Shown here piece by piece: positions 45,942 to 53,509 of a stretch of DNA of 64,000 bases (within the stretch, counting starts at the first letter, position 1; each line of letters begins with the position of its first letter). Origin of the DNA: DATDGX01 sp036521875 (GTDB lineage: Bacteria > Desulfobacterota > Binatia > Binatales > Binataceae). Position numbers and translations under genes: made by a program. Under the pieces are notes generated by a model, which was given only the letters and a program-made list of their open reading frames with translations, was not told the DNA's origin and searched no databases. The DNA is taken from positions 1-64,000 of the forward strand of contig DATDGX010000138.1 in NCBI GenBank assembly GCA_036521875.1, given 5' to 3'.

Positions 45942-46817
45942 TCATTGCCATCGCTGGGGCACGGCCTTGATCCTCTGAACTCCAAGCTCATCACACCAGT
46001 GTTCAAAACGCGCGCGCGGTACGCCGCGAAACTCCAGATCTTTCAGCGAGGCCTCCAGTGGGACGGTGTCGACTAAAGTTGCCAGCTTCCGGTACAGCAA
46101 AGCGTCTTCGCGCCGCTCCACCAGCGTGGCCGCGAGCTGGAGCGCGCCGCGCGGTTTGACCTTCCACTGGAACGGGTCGGCGGGAATCCCCTCCAGCCGC
46201 TCGTATACGCCCAGCAGCAGCGACGCGCTTTTCTTGCCGAAGCCCGGCAGGCCGGGAAAGCCGTCCGCGCTGTCGCCGGCCAGCGCCAGGAAGTCTGGCA
46301 TGCTATGCGGTCCAAAACCGCGCTCGGCGCGAAATGCCGCCTCGTTCACCACTTTCCGCTGGCGTCGATCAACCCGGACCACCCGGTCGCCTAGCAAGCA
46401 CTGACCGAGATCTTTGTCAGGCGTGAGAATTCGTACTTGAGTGACCTGATCGCGAAATCTCCGGGCTCCGCTGGCGAGACCATCATCCGCCTCGTACTCG
46501 CGCATCGACCAGACCGCCACTCCGATCGCGCGCACGGCATCTTCCGCCGCGTCGAATTGAACGCGCAACTCGGGCGGAACACCTTCGTCGCTCTTGTAGG
46601 GCGGAAACAGATCATTCCGAAACGATCGGATCGGATTGTCGAACGCTACCGCAACATGCGTGACCGCTTCCTCCGGGTCCCGCAGGAGGGCCAATAGCGA
46701 CTCCACGATCCCGACCGTGGCCTTGGCATCGGCGCCCGAAGGCGCGCGGTGCTCAGGGCGCGGCGCGTAATGAGCCCGATAGAGTTCGTACGTCCCGTCG
46801 ACAAGATGCAATCGCAT
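45942..46817 (-). CDS. 5'-3' exonuclease (PolA N-domain / flap endonuclease family)
   Basis: 291 residues. The PIN-like nuclease start is LVDGTYELYRAHYAPR. Acidic metal ligands lie in FDNP, YEADDG and TPDKDL, and the helix-hairpin-helix GDSADGFPGLPGFGKKSA binds duplex DNA. It resembles the stand-alone exonuclease ExoIX/flap nuclease rather than full DNA polymerase I. Roles would be flap removal in repair or Okazaki processing. It ends 28 bases from the array terminator, in convergent orientation. Confidence 0.92.
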   Translation of the reverse strand: MRLHLVDGTYELYRAHYAPRPEHRAPSGADAKATVGIVESLLALLRDPEEAVTHVAVAFDNPIRSFRNDLFPPYKSDEGVPPELRVQFDAAEDAVRAIGVAVWSMREYEADDGLASGARRFRDQVTQVRILTPDKDLGQCLLGDRVVRVDRRQRKVVNEAAFRAERGFGPHSMPDFLALAGDSADGFPGLPGFGKKSASLLLGVYERLEGIPADPFQWKVKPRGALQLAATLVERREDALLYRKLATLVDTVPLEASLKDLEFRGVPRARFEHWCDELGVQRIKAVPQRWQ

Positions 46818-46850
46818 CGAGCGAGAATAACACTTGCGGTGTCGTTACGG

Positions 46851-47387
46851 TCACCGGACCCGCTCGAGGCGCAAGCTCCCAACGGTGGCGCGCGCGGTGA
46901 TGCCCGGGGCAGCGGAGGTCTCGATCGCGCGCCTGACCATCGTGAGCGAGACCAGGATGACCGCAGCGGTTAGCACGATCGTGACCCACGTCATCACCCG
47001 GATGCGCATGAGAATCGAGTCGACCTGTTTGACCGTGAACGCCGGGCCGTCGCCGTGCGCCGCAATCTCCTCTTGCCGCCCGATCCTGAACGCGAGACCG
47101 AAAGTCAGGTAGGTCTGCAGGAAAATCAGGATAAACGCGAGCCCGAGTTTCAGCTCGAGTGGCCCGCCGATGCGGCTGAAGTAATCGAACTTCATCGATG
47201 CTTTCAGATCCGTCAACCGCATCGCGCCGGTAATCACGACCACTCCGAGCATCGCGATCGTAAACGGATTGTAGAAGCGCAGCCCGGTTATCAGGCTCGC
47301 GCGGCGCGAGCTTTCGTCGCGTGCGGTCGCCGCCGCGGGAATCAACATATAGAGGAGCGCGAACTGTGCGCCGAAATATGCGGCCAT
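46851..47387 (-). CDS. Small multi-helix membrane protein; true start probably upstream
   Basis: 178 residues from ATG 47387 with four hydrophobic helices and a basic C-terminus. The listed start falls inside the first helix. The frame is open upstream to 47462 and encodes ELARIESGEILVWLHLCAM, which completes that helix. No ATG, GTG or TTG exists there. An AGGGAG ribosome site (plus-strand 47439-47444) sits 9 bases before an ATC codon (47427-47429). Initiation at that ATC, or an error replacing ATG, is likely. Family resembles DUF2269/CopD-like proteins; function unknown. It follows the beta-glucosidase gene closely. Confidence 0.65.
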   Translation of the reverse strand: MAAYFGAQFALLYMLIPAAATARDESSRRASLITGLRFYNPFTIAMLGVVVITGAMRLTDLKASMKFDYFSRIGGPLELKLGLAFILIFLQTYLTFGLAFRIGRQEEIAAHGDGPAFTVKQVDSILMRIRVMTWVTIVLTAAVILVSLTMVRRAIETSAAPGITARATVGSLRLERVR

Positions 47388-47462
47388 CGCGCACAGATGC
47401 AGCCAGACGAGGATTTCGCCGGATTCGATGCGCGCTAACTCCCTGACCGCTTGCCGCGAGGC

Positions 47463-48821
47463 TCATTCACCGGGGTCAAAGTCGAGCGCGTTGGAGCGCG
47501 CGACGCTGGAGTACCATCGCCCGCTCTCCTTGACGATGCGATCCTGGGTCTTGAAGTCGCACCATACGATGCCGAAGCGCTGCGCATAGCCCTCGCCCCA
47601 CTCGAAATTGTCGGTGAAGGTCCAGGTGAAGTAACCACGCACGTCCACCCCTTCCGCGATCGCGCGCGATACTCCCGCGATGTAGCGGCGCAGAAAGCTG
47701 ATGCGGCGTTGATCGTCGACCTTGCCGTCGGCGCCGGGCGCGTCGCCGAAGGAGCATCCGTTCTCGAACACGTAGATGGGCGGCTTGCCGAAGTCGGTCG
47801 AGATGCGATGGATCATTTCGTAGAGCGCCGGCGGATAGACTTCCCAGCCGAAATCGGTGCTCTCCTTCGCGTCAGGCCGCACCTGCCTGAGCTGCAGGTT
47901 GTGCTCGTGCGGATCGTGCTTGACCACCGCACGCACGTACAAGTTGATGCCGATGAAATCGTGCGGCGCCTTGACGATCTCCATGTCGCCGGGGCGGATG
48001 TCGAGGCGGTCTTCGATATTTCCTTCGGCATAGACCTCGGGATAGCGCCCGTGCATCGCGGGCTCCAGGAACCACAAGTTACAGAAGCGATGCCATCGCT
48101 CGGCTGCCGCGCGATCCTCCAGCGAGTTGGTCTGCGGATGCACCGACTGCATGCTGAACGCGGTGCCGACCGCCGTCGGCTGGTGGCGCGCCGCGCGCAG
48201 CGCCCGCACCGCCATCCCCTGCGCCAGGTTGACGACGTGGGTCGCCTTGAGAGCCGCGCGCGGCTCATGACGCCCGGGAGCGTGGTTCCCGGTTAGATAG
48301 CCGAGCATCGTGAACGCCCACGGCTCGTTGAACACCATCCAGTTTTTCACCCGATCGCCAAGCTCGTCAGCGACCACCGCCGCATAGTCGCGGAAGTATT
48401 CCGCCGTGTCGCGATTCGGCCATCCGCCGAGATCCTCGAGCGCCTGCGGCAGGTCCCAATGATACAGCGTCACCCACGGCTGCAGGTTGCGCTTGAGCAG
48501 CTCGTCGACGACGCGCTTATAGAAGTCGAGTCCCTTCTGATTCACCGCCCCCTTGCCGCCGGGAATTATCCGCGGCCACGAGAGCGAGATGCGCGCCGCA
48601 TTCAGGCCCAGGTCGGCCATCAGCGCGATGTCGCCGGGATAGCGATGGTAGAAATCGCAGGCGACGTCGCCGGTGTCGCCGTTCTTGATCTTGCCCGGCG
48701 CGTGCGAGAAACGGTCCCAGATGGACTCGCCCTTGCCGTCCTCGCTGCGCCCGCCTTCTATCTGATAAGAGGCGCTCGCGGTCCCCCAGAGAAATCCTTT
48801 CGGAAACTGCATTGCCGCCAT
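47463..48821 (-). CDS. GH1 beta-glucosidase
   Basis: 452 residues. The GH1 N-terminal signature is FPKGFLWGTASASYQIEGG. The acid/base Glu is in WMVFNEPW (about residue 170) and the nucleophile Glu in YVFENG (about 360). FTWTFTDNFEWGEGY gives the aglycone-site region. It hydrolyses beta-linked glucosides or galactosides in the cytoplasm (no signal peptide). ATG 48821 or 48812 begins the domain; earlier in-frame ATGs are shadows. The downstream membrane protein may be co-transcribed. Confidence 0.95.
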   Translation of the reverse strand: MAAMQFPKGFLWGTASASYQIEGGRSEDGKGESIWDRFSHAPGKIKNGDTGDVACDFYHRYPGDIALMADLGLNAARISLSWPRIIPGGKGAVNQKGLDFYKRVVDELLKRNLQPWVTLYHWDLPQALEDLGGWPNRDTAEYFRDYAAVVADELGDRVKNWMVFNEPWAFTMLGYLTGNHAPGRHEPRAALKATHVVNLAQGMAVRALRAARHQPTAVGTAFSMQSVHPQTNSLEDRAAAERWHRFCNLWFLEPAMHGRYPEVYAEGNIEDRLDIRPGDMEIVKAPHDFIGINLYVRAVVKHDPHEHNLQLRQVRPDAKESTDFGWEVYPPALYEMIHRISTDFGKPPIYVFENGCSFGDAPGADGKVDDQRRISFLRRYIAGVSRAIAEGVDVRGYFTWTFTDNFEWGEGYAQRFGIVWCDFKTQDRIVKESGRWYSSVARSNALDFDPGE

Positions 48822-49075
48822 AGGCGCGTTTGTTAGCACAACCCGCCGTGCCGAGGCGAGCAGAGGCCTTCCCGATCTGATACCGCCCATCGCATCCGCG
48901 CATCGATTCTTTGTCGCGAGGCGCAATTGGTAGCTGCGACGGCTTTATCTGTGCAAAACGCCTTGGAGCCTTGAAAAAACGCCCGGAACTATATATCTAC
49001 ACACAGGTCTGAACGGGTTCGTCATGTCAGCCGCTGGCCACACAAAGGTATCGGGTTCGACAGGAGATATTCTGA

Positions 49076-49396
49076 ATGCTGAATAGAACCAACGCGGGTG
49101 AAAAGGGGCGCACGATCGCGAGGCGAATGATTTCGGCGGCAGCGATAATGTCCGCGCTAGCGGCCTTGTCGCTGGGCGGATGCTCCTCGACCGCAACGCC
49201 GGCCCCGCCGTCTGAGGCGATGAAGCATGTTGAGCTAACCTTCAGCCTCGATCAGTGTCAGCCGATCGATACCAATCTTTTCAAATGCCCGGCGGTCGAC
49301 AAGCCGGTTTGCAACCCGGACTACAATGGCCAGGTCGAGTGTGTTCGAATCGGGCGCAAGAAGAGCGTCTTCGTCGAGCAAGCGATTATGCCGTAG
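49076..49396 (+). CDS. Small cysteine-containing lipoprotein
   Basis: 106 residues. A lipobox LGGC follows a hydrophobic segment (about 18-35). The mature part has four further Cys (QC, KCP, VCNP, ECV) spaced so that two disulfides could form, in a segment CQPIDTNLFKCPAVDKPVCN. No known domain. It would sit in the periplasm or outer membrane. A second in-frame ATG at 49127 (before the hydrophobic segment) is possible. Function unknown. Confidence 0.75.
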   Translation: MLNRTNAGEKGRTIARRMISAAAIMSALAALSLGGCSSTATPAPPSEAMKHVELTFSLDQCQPIDTNLFKCPAVDKPVCNPDYNGQVECVRIGRKKSVFVEQAIMP

Positions 49397-49510
49397 CCGG
49401 GAGTATGCGCTCCTCAAACCTCACCGAGGTTTCCGGCTTCCCGTCTTATAAAGATGCGCGTGTCGCCCGGTTAGAAGATAAGGCGGACTGCAGGGGTCTG
49501 CACCGTTCTC

Positions 49511-49570
49511 CGCCGGCGACAGCGGAGCCGGGTTCCTGAGTGGTAGTGGGTGCAGGGGTCAGGCCCCTGC
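49511..49570 (+). repeat. Dispersed palindromic repeat, copy 2 (at trxB stop)
   Basis: The composite unit has GCCGGCGAC-GCGGAGCCGG, then a spacer, then GTGGGTGCAGGGGTC with AGGCCCCTGC. The second half is self-complementary (GCAGGGG/CCCCTGC). It touches the last base of the trxB stop codon and may serve as its 3' hairpin. Confidence 0.8.
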
Positions 49571-50526
49571 TATTCGCCCGGCTGCTCTTCCAGCCAGCGC
49601 TCGGCGTCGATCGCCGCCATGCATCCGGTGCCCGCAGCAGTGACCGCCTGCCGATAGGTGTGATCGACGACATCGCCCGCCGCGAACACCCCCGCGACGT
49701 TGGTGTGAGTCGAGCCGGGCCGCACGATCAAATAACCCAGCTCGTCCATCTCGAGCTGACCCTTGAAGATTGCGCTGTTGGGCGTATGCCCGATTGCCAT
49801 GAAGATCCCATGGGCTTTGAATTCGGTGGTCTTGCCGGTCTTCAGATTCTTGAGCGTTGCCCCGGTGACGCCGCCCTTTTTGTCGCCGTGAATCTCGACC
49901 ACTACCGAATCGAAAATGAACGCGACGCGCGGATTGTTGTGCGCGCGATCCTGCATGATCTTCGAGGCGCGCAGCGTGTCGCGCCGATGCACCACCGTCA
50001 CCTTCGGGGAGAACCTGGTGAGGAAGGTAGCTTCTTCCATCGCGGTGTCGCCGCCTCCCACTACCAGCACGTCCTTGTCCTTGAAGAAGGCGCCGTCGCA
50101 GGTCGCGCATGCGCTCACGCCATAACCCATCAGGCGCGTTTCCGATTCGATCCCGAGCAGCTTGGCCGTGGCGCCGGTCGAAATGATTACCGACGCGGCG
50201 CGGATCACGCTCTTGCCGACCACCAGCTCGAACGGCCGCTTGCCGAGTCTGACCTCGCTCACGTGACCGCTGACAAAACGGGTGCCGAAGCGCTCCGCCT
50301 GGCGCTTGAACACCTCCATCATTTCGGGGCCCTGCACGCCGTTCTCGAAGCCGGGATAATTCTCTACCTCGGTGGTGATAGTGAGCTGCCCGCCCGGGGA
50401 GTCGCCTTCCACGAGGAGCGGCGAAAGGTTCGCGCGCGCGGTATACAGCGCGGCGGTCAGCCCCGCGGGTCCGGAGCCGAGAATTACCACCTGGTTGATT
50501 TCGTCTTGATTGATTTGCTGAGCCAT
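49570..50526 (-). CDS. trxB: Thioredoxin reductase
   Basis: 318 residues. The FAD site is VVILGSGPAGLTAALYTAR, the redox pair is Cys140-Ala-Thr-Cys143, the NADPH site is VVGGGDTAMEEA, and the final FAD segment is GVFAAGDVVDHTYRQAVTAAGTG. It reduces thioredoxin with NADPH. The CATC sequence is the standard TrxB active site. A perfect 8-base hairpin, GTCGCGCC/GGCGCGAC with AAGA loop (50543-50562), lies in the leader just before the CGGAG ribosome site and could affect translation. Confidence 0.97.
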   Translation of the reverse strand: MAQQINQDEINQVVILGSGPAGLTAALYTARANLSPLLVEGDSPGGQLTITTEVENYPGFENGVQGPEMMEVFKRQAERFGTRFVSGHVSEVRLGKRPFELVVGKSVIRAASVIISTGATAKLLGIESETRLMGYGVSACATCDGAFFKDKDVLVVGGGDTAMEEATFLTRFSPKVTVVHRRDTLRASKIMQDRAHNNPRVAFIFDSVVVEIHGDKKGGVTGATLKNLKTGKTTEFKAHGIFMAIGHTPNSAIFKGQLEMDELGYLIVRPGSTHTNVAGVFAAGDVVDHTYRQAVTAAGTGCMAAIDAERWLEEQPGE

Positions 50527-50579
50527 AAACTCCGTTTCAGAGGTCGCGCCAAGAGGCGCGACGCTATCATCAACTTATT

Positions 50580-50618
50580 GTACAGGAGATCGTCTCGTAC
50601 AGGAGACCTCCTCGTACG
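50580..50618. repeat. Short direct and inverted repeats upstream of trxB
   Basis: GTACAGGAGA occurs twice 17 bases apart and is closed by GTACGG. Each unit can fold with the following TCTC or CTCCT. The position, 55-95 bases before trxB on its strand, suits an operator or a leader structure. Confidence 0.5.
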
Positions 50619-50707
50619 GAAAATGTTGACGGCGGCGAACTGATGCACGCTACCGCCGTTAGAACGTTCCCAAGACGAGCAGCGCGCCATTCGCTGAACC
50701 CCGTTTC

Positions 50708-50868
50708 CGGCGACAACGCCATCCTCGCCTCCGGGTGCAGGGCTTGGCACCCTGCCTTGCCGGCGACAACGGAGCCGGCTCTTGTGTGCCGGTGGGTGCA
50801 GGGGTCAGCCCCTGCCGACAACGGAACTGGATTCTTGCGTCGAGGTGGGTGCAGGGGTCACCCGCTGC
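50708..50868 (+). repeat. Three head-to-tail palindromic repeat units (copies 3-5)
   Basis: The units end at 50755, 50815 and 50868. Each joins a CCGGCGACAACGGAGCC-like first half to a GGTGGGTGCAGGGGTC...CTGC hairpin half. Copy 3 has the variant GGGTGCAGGGCTTGGCACCCTGC (23 bases, 50733-50755). They fill most of the trxB-moaC gap. Confidence 0.8.
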
Positions 50869-50914
50869 CTGTATATCTGAACGCGGTCAACGTAAGCTCT
50901 TATCCGCTGCTGCG

Positions 50915-51466
50915 ATGCCGGGCAAGAAACAGAAGTCGGATTCGGCGGCGCCGCCAGGCCGCGGCGTGCGAGCGCTCACTCATCTCGATCGTCGCGGGCG
51001 GATCCGGATGGTCGATGTCGGCGACAAACCGGTGACCCGGCGCGAGGCCGTCGCGCGCGGACGAATCGCGATGGCGCCGGCAACGCTCGCGGCGATTGTC
51101 GGCGGCAAGCTCAACAAGGGCGAGGCGATCGCCGCGGCGCGCATCGCCGGGGTGATGGCGGCGAAGCGGACCCACGAGCTGATCCCGCTATGCCATCAGA
51201 TTCCGCTCGAAGTGGTGGAAGTCGATTTTCGCCCCGACCGCGCGCGCTCGGCGCTCGAGATCGAGGCGCGCGCCGTCACCGCGGCGCGCACCGGCGTCGA
51301 GATGGAAGCGATGGTCGCGGTCAGCGCGGCGGCGCTCACCATCTACGACATGGCCAAAGCGATCGACCGCGCGATGGAAATCGGTGCGATTCGATTGGTG
51401 AAGAAGAGCGGCGGCCGCAGCGGCGAGTTCATCCGTGCGGGCGAACGCAAATGGAGCGCGCGCTAG
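50915..51466 (+). CDS. moaC: Cyclic pyranopterin monophosphate synthase MoaC
   Basis: 183 residues. The MoaC core is complete: MVDVGDKPVTRREAVARG, THELIPLCHQIPLE and GVEMEAMVAVSAAALTIYDM. The N-terminal 20 residues are an extra basic tail. It converts the MoaA product to cyclic pyranopterin monophosphate in molybdenum-cofactor synthesis. No other moa gene is in the window. ATG 50915 fits the domain; longer in-frame starts run through the repeat array and are rejected. Confidence 0.96.
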   Translation: MPGKKQKSDSAAPPGRGVRALTHLDRRGRIRMVDVGDKPVTRREAVARGRIAMAPATLAAIVGGKLNKGEAIAAARIAGVMAAKRTHELIPLCHQIPLEVVEVDFRPDRARSALEIEARAVTAARTGVEMEAMVAVSAAALTIYDMAKAIDRAMEIGAIRLVKKSGGRSGEFIRAGERKWSAR

Positions 51467-51493
51467 CTCCATCCGCGCATGCAAAGCGACGCC

Positions 51494-51600
51494 GTCACCT
51501 GAGGGTCTGCGAATTTTTTTTCGAAAGTAAAAGTGAAACGAAAATGCTGCCCGGGTCGCGATCGCTGGGAAACCACCGTCCTTCGCTAAATCGACAAAGG
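51494..51600 (+). repeat. Interspersed repeat unit A, copy 1
   Basis: The unit starts GTCACCTGAGGGTCTG. It then has a T-run, an AAAGTGAAACGAAAATGCTG segment, GGGTCGCGATCGCTGGGAAACC and CCGTCC. Copies 2 and 3 share the same order of blocks. Confidence 0.8.
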
Positions 51601-51605
51601 ACGAA

Positions 51606-51643
51606 CGTCGTCCTGAGAGCCTGTGATTTTTTTGAAAAGTGAA
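51606..51643 (+). repeat. Interspersed repeat unit A, 5' fragment
   Basis: CGTCGTCCTGAGAGCCTGTG, a T-run and GAAAAGTGAAG match the first third of unit A. The rest is absent. Confidence 0.65.
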
Positions 51644-51718
51644 GACGAATTCGATTTGCACCGCGGCTTGGAACGGAACCTGAATCACCGTCGTCTCAAT
51701 GAGTCACCAAAAAAAAGG

Positions 51719-51830
51719 TGTCATCCTGAGACTCTGTGACTGTTTTTTGAAACCAAAAGTGAAAAATGAAAATGCTGCCCAGGTCGCGACCGCTGGGGAA
51801 CCACTGTCGTCCGCTGAGTCAGCAAAGAAG
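51719..51830 (+). repeat. Interspersed repeat unit A, copy 2
   Basis: Begins GTCATCCTGAGACTCTG and includes GAAAATGCTGCCC, GGTCGCGACCGCTGGGGAACC and ACTGTCGTCCG. Same orientation as copy 1. Confidence 0.8.
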
Positions 51831-51834
51831 CAAC

Positions 51835-51872
51835 GTCATCCTGAGCGCATGCTGCCGGAGTCGAAGGATCGC
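51835..51872 (+). repeat. GTCATCCTGAGC...TCGAAGGATC element
   Basis: The ends GTCATCCTGAGCG and GGAGTCGAAGGATC are the widespread interspersed motif seen in many bacterial genomes; here it caps copy 2. It shares the GTCATCCTGAG start with unit A. Between 51873 and 51993 I see nothing else. Confidence 0.7.
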
Positions 51873-51993
51873 TACGTACGTATGGTTTGAATACTCAGCG
51901 ATGGATGTCCACGCGCCGCTGAATCGCCTTGCCGTTGCGTCGATGCCAGGCCGCTCGCATGGCGGTGCAGCAAGGACACGCGCTGCGCTCATT

Positions 51994-52084
51994 GAGGCGA
52001 CAGTGGTTTCCCGGCGTTCGCGACCCGGGCAGCATTTTCGTTTTCACTTTTACTTTTCAAAAACTCACAGACCCTGAGGATGAC
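51994..52084 (-). repeat. Interspersed repeat unit A, copy 3 (inverted)
   Basis: Its reverse complement reads GTCATCCTCAGGGTCTGTGA, TTTTTGAAAAG, AAAATGCTGCCCGGGTCGCG and GGGAAACCACTGTCGCC. It faces copies 1 and 2, so a transcript of the 51.5-52.1 kb gap could form long duplexes. Confidence 0.8.
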
Positions 52085-52197
52085 CTCCCTTTATTCCAAC
52101 TCATCGGGACGACCGTGGTTTCTCTCTCACCGTAGTCCGGGCAGAATTGGTTTGTTCTCCTGGTACTCATAAGCTCTGAGATCAAACCCTTGCTCCC

Positions 52198-53418
52198 ATG
52201 TCCTCATCGAAACCATCGATGGCCCCTGCTGCGCGCGTGATTCTCAAGCGCGGCCGTGACGGGCCGGTCCGCGGTGGTAATCCGTGGATCTTCTCGCAGG
52301 CGATCGAACGCGTCGAGCCGCCTGCGATCGCACCGGGCGCCGCGGTCGAAGTTTACGACGCGTCGCGCACCCTGCTCGGCGTCGGGCACTACCACCCCGC
52401 CACCACCATCGCGGTGAGGATGCTCGCATGGGGCGCCGCTCCCGACCTGCGCGAGATACTCGCGCGCCGGCTGAGCAACGCGCTGGAGATGCGCCGCCGG
52501 ATGATCGCGAGTGACACCGACTGTTACCGCCTGGTCAACGGCGACGGCGACGGCCTCTCGGGAATCGTCGTCGATCGCTACGGTGACGTCGCGGTGCTGC
52601 AACTGCTCTCAGCGGGCGCCGACGCGATGCGCGACGAGATCACCGCCGAACTCACGCGCCTGATTAATCCGCGCGCGCTTCTCGAGCGCAGCGTCGGCGC
52701 GGTGAGGAGGCAGGAAGGCCTCACCGATCGCGTCGCTTTGCTCGCCGGCGAGCCGGTAGCCGAAACCATCGTGAGCGAAAACGGAATCCGGCTCGCAATC
52801 GATTTCGAGCACGGCCAGAAGACCGGATCATTTCTCGACCAGCGCGAGAACCGCCTGCGTCTTCGCGCGCTGGCCGCCACCAGCGGAGTAAAGCCCGCGC
52901 GGATGCTCGACGCGTGCTGCTACAGCGGTGGTTTCGCGCTCGCGGCGCTTGCGGGCGGTGCGGCGCGCGTGGTCGCCGTCGACACTTCCGCGCGCGCACT
53001 GTCGTGGGCCGCGCGCAACCTCGAGCTGAACGGGCATTCCGCCGGCGCGATCGAATTCGTCCACGGCGAGGCCGGAAAGTACATGGCGGAGACCGAGCAG
53101 CGCTTCGATTTGATCGTTCTCGATCCGCCGCCGCTCGCGCGCAGCCGCGGCGACGTGGAGCGCGCCGGCCGCATGTACGTGGAATTGAACGCACTCGCGA
53201 TTCGCGCGCTCGCGCGCGGCGGCCGGATGATGACCTTCAGTTGCTCGGTGCATTTCCGTGGCGAGGATTTTCTGCGCGCGGTCCGCATCGCGCAGGCCAA
53301 AGCGGGGCGCAACCTCCGGATGCTCGCGCGGCTCGGTCCCGGAAGCGACCATCCGGTGCTGCTCGGCCACGTCGAGGGTGAATACCTGACCGGGTTTCTG
53401 CTCGCCGATCTTGAATAG
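52198..53418 (+). CDS. rlmI: 23S rRNA m5C methyltransferase RlmI-type
   Basis: 406 residues. The N-terminal PUA domain (about 10-85: RGGNPWIFSQAIERVEP) precedes an EEHEE-like linker with LVNGDGDGLSGIVVDRYGD. The SAM domain has KTGSFLDQREN, ACCYSGGFALAAL (motif I) and DPPPLARS (motif IV). MTFSCSVHF holds a likely Cys of motif VI. It methylates a cytosine of 23S rRNA. Just upstream lies the repeat nest; ATG 52198 has no strong ribosome site. Confidence 0.92.
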   Translation: MSSSKPSMAPAARVILKRGRDGPVRGGNPWIFSQAIERVEPPAIAPGAAVEVYDASRTLLGVGHYHPATTIAVRMLAWGAAPDLREILARRLSNALEMRRRMIASDTDCYRLVNGDGDGLSGIVVDRYGDVAVLQLLSAGADAMRDEITAELTRLINPRALLERSVGAVRRQEGLTDRVALLAGEPVAETIVSENGIRLAIDFEHGQKTGSFLDQRENRLRLRALAATSGVKPARMLDACCYSGGFALAALAGGAARVVAVDTSARALSWAARNLELNGHSAGAIEFVHGEAGKYMAETEQRFDLIVLDPPPLARSRGDVERAGRMYVELNALAIRALARGGRMMTFSCSVHFRGEDFLRAVRIAQAKAGRNLRMLARLGPGSDHPVLLGHVEGEYLTGFLLADLE

Positions 53419-53509
53419 CCAGTGCGATTGAGAATCGTGCCAAAAAAAACTGGCTTGCGAATACGCACGCTTTGCCTGAGTATAGAGCCAATTTTCGGAC
53501 CCGAATTGC

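Noticed and set aside
49540..50643. 367-codon plus-strand frame opposite trxB
   Set aside because: Antisense shadow: trxB is complete with all motifs on the other strand.
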